Shown here: piece after piece, positions 47,501 through 56,180 of the stretch | Layout: the number at the start of each line of letters is the position of its first letter | Numbering within the stretch: the first letter of the stretch is position 1 | From: Phoronis australis | Taxonomy: Eukaryota > Phoronida > Phoronidae | Direction of reading: 5' to 3' | DNA length: 64,000 nucleotides | Assembly: GCA_002633005.1 (NCBI GenBank) | Contig: NMRA01000769.1 | Coordinates: 84,476-148,475, forward strand | Notes under the pieces: model-generated | Seen by the model: only the letters and a program-made list of their open reading frames with translations | The model's database searches: none | Told to the model about the DNA's origin: nothing | Program-made: the position numbers and the translations under genes

Positions 47501-50500
47501 TTATTTGAATGGAGGTGGGAAGGCGGTCAATAAAAGTCCACATCAGGCACAGTCATTGAACTAGTGCAGTCTTGCATTAAACTCAGACATGGCTCACGCA
47601 ACAGACATGTACATTGTATGTAATGAACAGAATATTCACCAGAGGGAGCTGTACATGTAAGCATCAAAATTATACAAATCCAATGTAACTAACAGTGACC
47701 ACTACATAATAGAGAAATGTAACAAACCTTCGTCTTCATTACGTGCTACCACAACAGCTTTGCTTTTTGAATAAGGAGGTTCGTCTCAAAGACATGTTTC
47801 TCTAATGTGAGGTACTACACAGTACATTGTAAAACATATCACTTTAATTTGTGAGATTTTGCAAAGTGTTTAACTATATGATGCAATAGATGTACTATCA
47901 GATGTCGTCTAATTAGTTGTAGAAATGATCCATTTTGCCATCATGCCTCACTTTATACAGGAGTCAGTAAACACTACAGGCAGAGCTTGTGAATAGATCA
48001 GTATTATCATGAATATGTAACAGTAGAACCTGTAGACCAGGATTTCTGTTGACCAGAGACGTTGGCCATGCACTTGTGGCGAAAAATCTCTGCTTTTGGA
48101 ATGGGAACAGTGAATTTGACATTCCAAGCTCACCGAACAATCACTTCTGTCAGTGGTCACCATATTGCTAAGTTACGCTAGTAAAGTATTGAGCTAATTA
48201 AAAGTTAGATTCTGTAAGTTCTAGTGTGATCACACTCTCTTCATTTAAGAAACTTGGTCTGCAAAATGCACTCCTGCTGTATATAGTGCAAGTGAACAGA
48301 AACTTTTGATATATTGTAGATCAGAGACAGCAAATTTGAAGATGATTACGTCAACTACGTCTGACACCATGCTACACTAGTACACGTACTGTCAACACCA
48401 GGCTACACTACCACACATACTATAAACACTAGGTTACACTAACACACATACTGTCAACACCAGGTTACACTAACACACATACTGTCAACACCAGGTTACA
48501 CTAACACACATACTGTCAACACCAAGCTACACTACCACACATACTGTCAACACCAAGCTACACTACCACACATACTGTCAACACCAGGTTACACTAACAC
48601 ACATACTGTCAACACCAGGTTACACAAACATACATACTGTTAACACTATGTTACACTAGCACACATACTGTCAACACTAGGTTACACTAACACACAAACT
48701 GTCAACACCAGGCTACACTAGCACATTTCCTCGACCCTCACCAGCCTTCACAGTATCGCTCTTTTTTCCAGCCTCTTCACCTCGTTGCTCTTTCACCACT
48801 GCTTGTCTGTGTTTGATGAGCTTTCTAAAAAGAAACAAAACAAAACATTCTGTTCTGATTTCAACTATGACTCTTAGTTATTTCAACTTAATTGTGATTA
48901 ACACCAAGGACTTGAGGCTGAAAAAATTCAGTCAAAACTGTCGCATGTGAAAGTAAAACTTTTTGGCAATTAAATGTGAGAATCCAGAAGACGGACACAA
49001 ATGCTGTGAAGGTAACAGGTAAGCAGAGTATGTACAAAACATACAGGTCAGCACCCAAAAAAACGACCTTGGACCAGGGGCAGGTTGCCTTCACAAGTCT
49101 TGGACCAGGGGCAGGTTGCCTTCACAAGTGTGGTGACAGACCTCCCATCATCACCTTCGTCCACTTTATTACAGCCATATCCACAGCAAGGGAATGCTAC
49201 ATGTTTTGTGCACACAAAAACAGCCTTAACATTAGTCTATGAAGTTGGCAAGGGCATATTCAGTAACTGTATCTCTTAAGTACGATGTCTAGCTTTTTAA
49301 TTTTTAAAATGACCGAATTTCAAGCACTATACAAGTCACAGTCCGTAGTGAACATTGGCAGCTGGCAACTTCAGGCTTATCTTTAATCTAGTTTCAAATC
49401 CTGTGTTTGCAAGCTTCAAATAATCTTCAACTTTAACATGAACGTCTGCCCATGGACCTCCTGCACATGTCTAGAAGTATACATTTAAGGAAACCTAAAC
49501 TCTAACTCGCATTGCATTGTGGACAATTTTCCTCAAGTTCTGGCTATGTGCAAGCGTTTTATATCAAACTTACTGGAGATTCTCTCGCTCTTGGTGTGTG
49601 TAGTGACCACCAGAGTTCACCGCTTGAAGGTGAATTGCTTCTATGGCCCCGTCAATAGAGCGCAGCACTTCACAGTGTTCAGCCTATAACAGCGCAGGTG
49701 AAAAAAAATCAAACAAGGATAGCAAATGATGTAAAAAATGCATACAGTAACATTTGTAACCAATCAGCTATTTGCACTGACATTAACTTGGTAATGCAAG
49801 CTCCACAATGAGTGATCCATGTCTGTGTGTCCATAAATTGACCATCCTCAGACTGACTGTCAACAGAGGAACCGTCATGAACAGTCAGCCCACAGATATG
49901 TAAACATGGACTTGAAATCAGACTGTTATTGTGCAGGTCACCAACATGTCAAGGAGCAATATGACATCATAAAATGCAGCAGCATGTGATTGGCTACTTC
50001 TTGCTGAAGTGCTGGTAATAATGGTCATCACAAGAAGAAAGCAATGTAATGTGTATTTAATAGCAAAAATGAACAGGTGTTGGGTAAATTAAATTTTGGA
50101 TAGACATGCGTATGGAGCATAAGTTATCAGTATTTCAAAGTTGTACAGGGAACCTTTTCTTTTAATTTTACTGTTCTTACATATTGTCCACGATGACCGC
50201 ACATGGTCATGGGTAACACAACTGGAGGGCTAAGTTAAAGTGAACAGAAAACAACTATCATTGTGAGGTCTATGAGGTGACATCCAAAAGGTCTGGTAAT
50301 TTGAAAATAGATCAAGGTGACTAAATTTTGACAGACTTGGTACCTTTCGATGTCTCCTTCAAAATAGTCCCCCTTGGTATGTACACAATTATTCCAGCTT
50401 TTCTTTGCATTTCTGATACTCTGTTGTCATAATGAAGGACCCAGTCTACGTTTTCCCACTGTTCTGATCGTTTGCGACAAATGCTCTCCCTATTAAGTTA

Positions 50501-51389
50501 TTTCAAAACTTCGCAGCAAAACTCCCCATCAACAGTTTATTTATGAGGAATGAATTCCTTGTGAACAATGCCCTGCAAGTTGAAAATGCAATGACATGGA
50601 CTCTTCGGTCTCAATGAACCATGCGACTCAATTCCAACAACTGTTTCTTAGTCGTGCAGTCATAGCTGTATATTCACCAGTCAATCATAAGACCATATGC
50701 GCTGAACACTCCAGTTCTGTAGTGTTTTGCTTGTCAAAGACCTCCCCAAAGCTAATAATCAACAAAATTTCAACCCTCCTTCAAACCTCCATACCACACA
50801 TACAGCCTGTTTTGGCATGTTATGATTTCACAATGTTTTCTAGAGGTGTCAATATGTTGCAGTTGCAGTCTTGTCAATGTTGAAATCAAAATCTGAGATG
50901 CACATTCGATGCACCTGTAAATCAGCCATTGGAAAATCGCCAATTACGTCAAAGATACCTGGTTAAACATCCAAGGTCCTTGATGCATATGCATCATGTG
51001 AATTACCACACGTAGACATTCGAGAAGGGTGGCACTTATTGAAACAGTCAGACCATGAATTTTTCACTCAATTGTGTTTGCTCGCAACATTAAAATTACT
51101 GTAAGTCTTGGGTAGCACCTCATAATCGAAGTTTCATTCTTAGAGAGCTAAGCAGGGTGAAACACGGCCAGTCCGTTTCAACTGTACAAGATTCTTGAAG
51201 CATTATACTTACAACATCTTTTACTAAATATGTGACTGGCACATAACCCAGCTCTCCAAATCCGTTCTGAACAGTCCACCAATCAGAGGTCTTCCTTTCA
51301 AGTACAGTGAAACGATCTCCTGCTTTGAACCCAAGAGTGCCTTCATATGCAGACTCCAAGTCATAAAGAGCACGATACATCTTGTTCAC
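35511..51389 (-). CDS. NCKIPSD: NCKIPSD (SPIN90/WISH) orthologue, 11 exons, complete
   Basis: Exons: 51389-51213, 49683-49574, 48824-48742, 43456-42948, 41987-41826, 41113-41027, 40548-40410, 39886-39806, 39432-39211, 36451-36279, 35699-35511. They total 1932 nt, 643 residues; all introns are GT-AG and every phase closes. Residues 1-57 are an SH3 domain (ALYDLESAYEGTLGFKAGD, DWWTV, GYVPVTYL). Residues 60-120 are helical (SIDGAIEAIH, LQKLIKHRQ). A basic and proline-rich stretch (KRRAAPPPPP) is at 131-140. The leucine-rich C-terminal domain from ~230 carries strongly conserved blocks (QQRSWSLYEDEG, LPLELARDIQTDT, GETVPFNHY, NLLLAFNLH, KFLQDLF). The protein is an adaptor in actin control: the family binds Nck and Arp2/3 and nucleates linear actin with formins. 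It is slightly shorter than vertebrate forms (~720) because the linker is short. An extra small exon in intron 3 cannot be excluded. Minus-strand 'tttttgcag' just 5' of the ATG suggests a further 5' UTR intron. Confidence 0.95.
35938..36250. repeat. Minisatellite, 70 bp unit, intron 10 of NCKIPSD
   Basis: The unit ctttgataaccaacacacca... recurs at 36001, 36071, 36141 and 36211 (exact 70 bp period), with a diverged unit starting near 35938. The array ends about 28 bp from the intron 10 donor (GT at 36278-36277). Confidence 0.9.
37408..37540. repeat. Minisatellite, 41 bp unit, intron 9 of NCKIPSD (distal part)
   Basis: Units start at 37408, 37449, 37490 and 37531 with the core ccagtacttgagtactgg. 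The fourth unit is interrupted by a TTAA-flanked transposon and resumes at 39176. Confidence 0.9.
37544..39171. mobile_element. 1.63-kb TTAA-flanked transposon inside a minisatellite unit
   Basis: The ends are AAGGGAACTGTA at the left and, in reverse complement, AAGGGGACTGTA at the right. They are flanked by TTAA at 37540-37543 and 39172-39175. Removing it rejoins ccagtac-TTAA-gtactgg, which matches the neighbouring minisatellite units (ccagtacTTGAgtactgg). TTAA duplication points to the piggyBac or Kolobok superfamily. No transposase frame was seen, so it is non-autonomous. The interior has a palindromic word, taggaacctggttccta, near 38646. Confidence 0.85.
39176..39197. repeat. Minisatellite remainder next to the exon 9 donor
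   Basis: gtactggtgtactgccc completes the unit broken at 37540. It ends ~13 bp from the exon 9 donor (GT at 39210-39209). Confidence 0.8.
40700..41026. repeat. Degenerate minisatellite copying the exon 6 splice donor
   Basis: Units of about 50-60 bp; on the minus strand each reads ggtgagtacc, then aatct(t/c)...ccaa.agatggggtgtaa. The first unit begins at the exon 6 donor itself (GT at 41026-41025), so several later units present GTGAGTAC, identical to the real donor. Confidence 0.75.
41301..41534. repeat. 117-bp exact tandem duplication, intron 5 of NCKIPSD
   Basis: 41301-41417 is repeated at 41418-41534 with no difference that I can see. Each unit contains a fold-back around aaatcattttttaaaatgattt. 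Confidence 0.9.
42906..42919 (-). promoter_or_regulatory. CTCF-like motif
   Basis: The minus strand reads CCACTAGGTGGCGC, a full match to the animal CTCF core CCASYAGRKGGC. It lies ~30 bp inside intron 4 of NCKIPSD. Confidence 0.4.
43688..43807. repeat. Minisatellite, 15 bp unit, intron 3 of NCKIPSD
   Basis: Eight units of ccgccaagcacacgt, with end variants (ctcacgt, catccgcc). Open frames on both strands across it are repeat artefacts. Confidence 0.9.
44607..44620 (-). promoter_or_regulatory. CTCF-like motif
   Basis: Minus-strand CCACTAGATGGCGC; it forms a divergent pair with the site 90 bp to its right. Confidence 0.4.
44695..44865 (+). repeat. Short repeat with CTCF-like words at both ends
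   Basis: It begins aatggccactaggtggcac (CTCF-like core 44711-44724) and ends gtaaaaaaataaaactgtcac plus aagggggcacagc. The same beginning and end, with a different middle, occur at 62701-62905. The 170-codon open frame that starts here is therefore not treated as a gene. Confidence 0.5.
45771..46790 (+). CDS. Class A (rhodopsin-like) GPCR, intronless, orphan
   Basis: 339 residues, seven membrane segments. Landmarks: N44 in TM1 (GGNLL), LAYAD with D72 in TM2, C98 at the start of TM3 paired with C176, DRY at 122-124, W150 in TM4, P193 in TM5, CWLP at 250-253, and NPFIY at 292-296 followed by an amphipathic helix 8 (RMRDFKKEFKRM). Residue 3.32 is Val105, not Asp, so it is not an aminergic receptor. 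The short loops and helix 8 recall adenosine/MECA-like receptors, but the adenosine-contact Asn of TM6 is absent (Thr258). N-glycosylation sites lie near residues 11 and 14. The gene sits antisense inside intron 3 of NCKIPSD. A possible polyadenylation signal, AATAAA, is at 47325-47330. The frame is intact and all key residues are kept, so it is probably functional; the ligand is unknown. Confidence 0.9.
   Translation: METMEQEHSWNASNYSDSFTEEQWMPVVYSLVDALLFMVICGGNLLVIVAYHRSSRLKTVTNFFIVHLAYADLCVGATLPFHIATFLSKEFLKNFMVCLLRYVVVIVSVSQSVMTLLLMTIDRYVIIEKPFEHDHIMSPAKTRLAVTLTWLIAVVLGFVSPMLWNNGPTSYHANACHLTIILTKQYLWIVLFPSFLVCALIIIILYALLFKTAREKMRQSMMTNPNHQQFKSDMKTSKTVGMVLGFFVMCWLPFMVITGFETFGSTDLNQAMAIDHSRGFVNLMVVLNSGLNPFIYAFRMRDFKKEFKRMLRCPKKIGASSASMHASNSGHADRHTRPD
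46791..48372. other. GPCR 3' region and NCKIPSD intron 3, nothing else seen
   Basis: Contains the AATAAA noted for the GPCR and no further exon. An 89-codon frame at 46974 lies in the presumed 3' UTR and has no homology signal. Confidence 0.4.
48373..48722. repeat. Minisatellite, 31 bp unit, intron 3 of NCKIPSD
   Basis: About eleven units of ctgtcaacaccaggttacac plus taacacacata at an exact 31 bp period (for example 48451, 48482, 48513). It stops 19 bp from the exon 3 donor (GT at 48741-48740). Confidence 0.92.
49066..49132. repeat. 33-bp tandem duplication, intron 2 of NCKIPSD
   Basis: cttggaccaggggcaggttg plus ccttcacaagt occurs twice in tandem without differences. Confidence 0.85.
50320..50575 (-). 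pseudogene. Mariner-type transposase fragment with internal deletion
   Basis: On the minus strand from 50572 one frame reads GIVHKEFIPHK, stop, TVDGEFCCEVLK, stop, then CRKRSEQWENVDWVLHYDN. This is the mariner region carrying the second catalytic Asp (H-x-D-N). After a frame change, KSWNNCVHTKGDYFEGDI, a mariner C-terminus, follows at once. The roughly 60-70 residues normally between them, including the third catalytic Asp, are deleted. Two stops and a frame change make it a dead relic. It lies in intron 1 of NCKIPSD. Confidence 0.8.
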
Positions 51390-51481
51390 TCGTCACAAAG
51401 GAAGTCACTTCCTGCAAAAATCATTAAAATGGAAGAAAACATCAAATTTTGTACCCATGAATGTTCGTACTAGACAGATAA

Positions 51482-51571
51482 AATTTCAGTCTAAAACTGG
51501 TGAATAAAACTTACTAAAATTAGCGACGTCGCCAATTTTAGTAAGTTTTATTCCAGTATTAGACTGAAATT
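51482..51571. repeat. 90-bp near-perfect palindrome 5' of NCKIPSD
   Basis: The arms (aatttcagtctaaaactgg... and ...ccagtattagactgaaatt) meet at gcgacgtcgc without a spacer. They differ at two bases and by one 2-base indel. The NCKIPSD ATG is 93 bp away, so the palindrome lies in the leader, a 5' UTR intron or the promoter. Confidence 0.85.
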
Positions 51572-52065
51572 GTACCTGTTTTCTCAACTGGATGTCTCAA
51601 AATTTCCATGCTTTTTTCGTACTAGACACTTTTAAAACCTTATTACACTCATTAGAATTAATCACTTGGCAAAAATTGTTTAATGGGCCACGAATGCAGG
51701 AACATACCTCAACTCAATGTACTCCCTTCATACGAGCTGACATGGGCAATACTGTAAAATTTTGTAGATCGGCAAAAACATCAGGATTGAAAACATTCAC
51801 TTGCCTAGTGTACCGATCACACCACAATTTTCTGCCCAACGCATTGAATAAAATGGTAATTAAGCAGACTGAAAGCTGTAACCAGCTCAGTAATATCAAC
51901 TCTGCAAATGTGTGGTTCAGATTTTTCACAGCCAGATTTTCTATTAAAGTAAGTATGCCTATCAAATGGTTCACGTTATGCAGTTCACAAAACTGACAAC
52001 AGAACCCTAAGTACTTTCAAAAAAATTTCTGGCACTCACTTTTCAAAGCCTATGCCGTGTATATT

Positions 52066-52117
52066 CATTTTAAAGTTCATGAAAATGATTTTAATCATTT
52101 TCATGAACTTTAAAATG
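52066..52117. repeat. Perfect inverted repeat, 25 bp arms, 2 nt loop
   Basis: The cattttaaagttcatgaaaa arm is followed by its exact reverse complement. Confidence 0.92.
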
Positions 52118-52160
52118 GAAAGTTCTATTGTTCGATTAAAATCGAACAATAGAACTTTCC
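52117..52160. repeat. Perfect inverted repeat, 21 bp arms, 2 nt loop
   Basis: ggaaagttctattgttcgatt, then aa, then its exact reverse complement. It directly abuts the previous palindrome and shares one base with it. Confidence 0.92.
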
Positions 52161-54168
52161 AGAAAGAGATCATGGGACACACCCTTTTATTGGCGTTAAG
52201 CCAGCAATCCCAAAATAAGGAAATACAACAGACACCAGAATTCTTAACCGAAAATTTTCAATCCCAGGTCTCTTCTGTATGATCTTTTATTGAAAAATAT
52301 TATCCTTAGGTATATCACCGAGGAGAATACCAGGCTTAAATTTTCCACTTATATGCAGAATACGGCAGATTTGGCACTGCTATATTTGTGCCAGGATATA
52401 CAATATTTTGAGTATTGGACTTTTGTAACATGTAACATGCCCAATTTACGTCCCGGAAACCCCTCCAACACCTCATTAACAATAACTAGCGTTTGAGCAC
52501 TGTAAAACTTAAAACCAGATAGTGCTTTGAAGCGTGCTGGACACGTTTTCATTATGGCCTGACACAACAAGTTTTTAATCTATGGTATTATGTCCCCGAT
52601 CTTCCTTAGCAGATCCATCTGCGAATATATCGCCACTGTTTTGTCCAGTAGTCCCCTGTGGAACCATAATAGGAGGGTCACCATCATAAGTCGACACGTC
52701 TTTAAGAACATAACTCCAGTATACGCCATAACTGAAGAAGGGAGTATTGTGTACACCATAAAACGGGAAAACAAAATTAGTGGAAATCTGGCAAGGTTTC
52801 CAATTTCACCACGATGTGATTACCTGCTGCTTGACCTTTGATCGGAGTTAGACAATGAATGACCCCAATTGAAGGTCAAGCTGCAGCCAATATCACAGCG
52901 ATAGACACATGCCGCACATCATTTAGAGACGAGAATGCAAACCTTGCTATAAATTACAGGGATTTCACGTTCTTGTGTAATTGCACAAACACTATGGTAC
53001 GTACTCCCTGTTTACAAGAGTAGACTACTTGAAGCCAATGAAGGACCGAATAAGCTGGGCAAGGGACTTATGAAGACATTCACTGTCGTTTGATCACCCA
53101 TCGAAGGATCAAACCATTCACTGAAGTCTACATGGGTTGCCTGGTCATGTCTGGAATCCTTGAATCCCTGCACTAAACGGGGTGTGGTCAGAGACAGGCC
53201 GCAGAGAGGATCTTTTGACTGTTCACTCGCCTGACTTTGGAGAATAATCGGTTGCCAGCCACGCCGAGAGAGGAAGCAGTAATACTGAGTAATAGTACAG
53301 ACGTGGTACCGCAGTGCAGCAGGTACTGTCGGGACCCGTTCTTCACACTTTTACCATAGGCATAATATCCTGTCGGGATAAAGACTCAAGACAAGACTCT
53401 GACAGTCTGACAATGAACAGGGACTGTGCGCCATGCCCATAGCCTATGGCCCTATGGGCATGCCGTGGCTGAGCCGACGTAAAAAGACTTGCCTGAATGC
53501 GGTAAGGAGTGTTATACGAAACTAACACTGATTTTGAGAAGTAGGCAACCACTGAAAAACGGACCCGTTCTCCAACAGAAAAATGGTTAGACCTTTCAAT
53601 CAAATTCAGCAAATCGCATGACAAGACTCGATGTTCGCAGAACACTACTGCAAGACATGGAGTTCATACAAAGACGCCCTCTGGTGGTCAATCAATATTT
53701 AGCTTTGGAACCTGGCGCAATCCGCTCCGGAGTGCCCGGCGGAATCAGATCAGCACCCTGCCAGTTTGCAGGCGTCAGACAACAATACTAATTTTTGGCG
53801 ACCTCGAGCATGAGCTGTAGGGGGGGTGGGGGGCACTGATACCTACTGAGTCGTTTTGGGCGTCCGCTCGTTGGAACTTGAAGGAGGGCTCGGGCTGACG
53901 GTCCCAGCCATAAATTCGCCTCGGTCAATTATTCACCATGACAATTAGAAAACATTCAAAAACGACTGAGAAAATCACAAAGCGATCACCGGGCATTAGG
54001 CCTATCAAAACACGGTCCAATGTAGGCCTATAACTAAAAACGTGAGGTAGGCTATAAAGAGACAACGGGTGAAAAAGAATATCAGTTAAAAACAAAATGT
54101 TTAAAAGCTTGAAGACTACGGTTTGCTGCTCAGACAAATACGATGTTACCGATAGCGGTTTCACGCCT
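52161..54168. other. Intergenic, no gene recognised
   Basis: A 100-codon minus-strand frame at 53343-53645 and an 83-codon frame at 52590 show no family resemblance or splice context. A CTCF-like word lies at 53674. Confidence 0.4.
53674..53687 (-). promoter_or_regulatory. CTCF-like motif
   Basis: The minus strand reads CCACCAGAGGGCGT, a full core match, ~2.3 kb 5' of the NCKIPSD start. Confidence 0.4.
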
Positions 54169-56180
54169 GAGTGGCGGATATATAGGATAACACAATTAAG
54201 GAGGGGGGCAACATTTTGTCTGTAAACATTTGCTCAAAGCACGATTGTAGATACGCATAGCACCGAATGGGGGAGGTCGGGACTAGGGGGGTTTGTCCCC
54301 CTCCTGCCCAGGAAATTTTTCTGCTTCTTCCTCTAAAAATCAAGCATTTTCCTTGATTTCCGAAGTATTATCCCAGTGGCGGATCTAGGATATCACAAGG
54401 GGGGGGGGCCCAACATTTTGTCCGGCTGCAAGCATTTGCGTAAAGTCAACCACAATTGTAGATGCGCATAGCATCGAATGGGGGGAGGTCGGGAGGGAGG
54501 TTTACCCCCCTCCCGCCCAGGAAATTTTTCTGTTTTTACCTCTAAAAATCAAACATTTTCCTTGATTCCTGAAGTATTATCCAAGAAAAAAAGCAAAAAA
54601 AAACGGAGATCGTGTCAAACAGGAAAAAGTGCAAATTCCGAAGATTCGAACACACGATCTGGCGGTCTGAGCGCACGTGCATAACCACTACACCACTACG
54701 AACCAACTATTAACCATTCACTAAGAGACCTACTCGTTTATGGTCCACAGCGTTTGCGCGCGAAACCTACTTCTTTTTGTAATACTTATTACACGTTTTA
54801 AATTTTGTTCCATCAATTTTAGCAAATTTGTCGTATTTAAAATAGTCTTCAAATGCCCAAAAGACCAAATCCGTCTTTCGTGTTGGCAATAATGACGGGA
54901 TTGCTTTAGAAATCGTCCTAAGAATAAGATAAGTTTTGACAAAGAGAGTATTGAGAGTTTCTGAGTGATTCACTAAGGCTTCGATTAAAGTTCACATCTT
55001 ACCAGCAGCCTCTGTTTTTTCATCGTCACTCAGGTCCCATTTATTTAAAAAATGAAGTAAATTTTCTTCATTGCACAGTGGAGCAGACGACGGAACAGGA
55101 GTCGTAGTGCGCAGCGCCACTGCCGGTCGCCTGGGATATCGCGGGAGAGCCTATACTTAGCCATAGTTCCGTTACGAATGCGCCGTGTTCAGAATTTGAC
55201 ACTTGAAATTAGATTTGAGCCCCCCCCCCCACCCCCCAACACTAAAACTGCACACATTTAAATTTTTTTTCATCCGCATAATTTTAATTAACGGGGTTTA
55301 CTCAACATTTCCCTACGCTCTTACTGTTTTATTTTTTCAAGTTTGCGGCAGCCAAGAGGGGGGGGGGGGGGCCGGGCCCCCTGGGCCCCCCCTAAATCCG
55401 CCTATGTATCCAAGAAAAAAAAACGCAAAAAACAAAACACGGAGAAAGTGTCCGACAGGAAAAACTGCAAGTACCAGACTCGACCTGGCGGATAAACCCG
55501 CATGCTTTACCACTGCACCACCACTCCTAATTTGATACTAAGAGACCTAATTGTTTATGGTCCACAGCGTTTGCTCGCGAAACCTCCTTCTTTTTGTAAT
55601 GCTTATTACATGTTTTATATTTTGTGCAATAAGTTCGTAACAAATTTGTTGTATTTAAAATAGTTTTCGATTGCCCAAAAGACCAAATCCGTTTTTTGTC
55701 TTGGCAATAATGACGCGATTGCTTTGGAAATCGTCTTAAGTTAAGGTTTAACAAAGAGAGAATTATGAGTTTCTGAGGCTTCGATTAAAATTGACATCTT
55801 ACCAGCAGCTTCTGTTTTTTCATCATCACTCAGATTCCATTTTCTTTAAAAAACGAAGTAATTTTCTTCATTGCAAAGTGGAGCAGACGACAGAAGCGGA
55901 GTCGTAGTGCCCAGCGCCACTGTCGGTTGCCTGGGATATCGCGGGAGAGCCTATACTTAGCCATAATTCCGTTACGATTGCGCCGTGTTCCAAATTTGAC
56001 ACTTGAAATGTATCTGAGCCCCCCCCCCAAACACTAAAACTGCACACATGTAAATCTTTTTTCAGCCGTATAGTTTTAATTACCGGGGTTAATTAATAAA
56101 CTCAACATTTCCCTGCGCTCTTGCTCAGAAGCCAAGGGGGAGGGGGAGCGGGCCCCCTGCCCCCCCTAAATCCGCCTATG
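54169..56180 (-). mobile_element. tRNA-cored TIR element, copy D, split by copy C
   Basis: Its left part is 54169-54373 (starting gagtggcggatatatagg, so the first base is mutated) and its right part is 55407-56180 (ending CCTAAATCCGCCTATG). Removing copy C and one TATCC restores continuous family sequence (gaagtattatccaagaaaa). No clear target duplication is seen around its own ends. Confidence 0.8.
54374..55406 (-). mobile_element. tRNA-cored TIR element, copy C, full length (1033 bp)
   Basis: The ends are CAGTGGCGGATCTAGG and, in reverse complement, CATAGGCGGATTTAGG. It is flanked by TATCC on both sides (54369-54373, 55407-55411). The tRNA-like segment is on the minus strand at about 54640-54715. 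It is the most complete copy in the window and is inserted into an older relative. Confidence 0.88.

Noticed and set aside
47585-47660. Short frame from ATGGCTCACGC with a CTCF-like caccagaggg word
   Set aside because: The frame is only ~23 codons and the CTCF-like word misses the final GGC.
48373-48722. Regular repeats suggestive of a CRISPR array
   Set aside because: Head-to-tail units with no unique spacers in a eukaryotic intron; it is a minisatellite.
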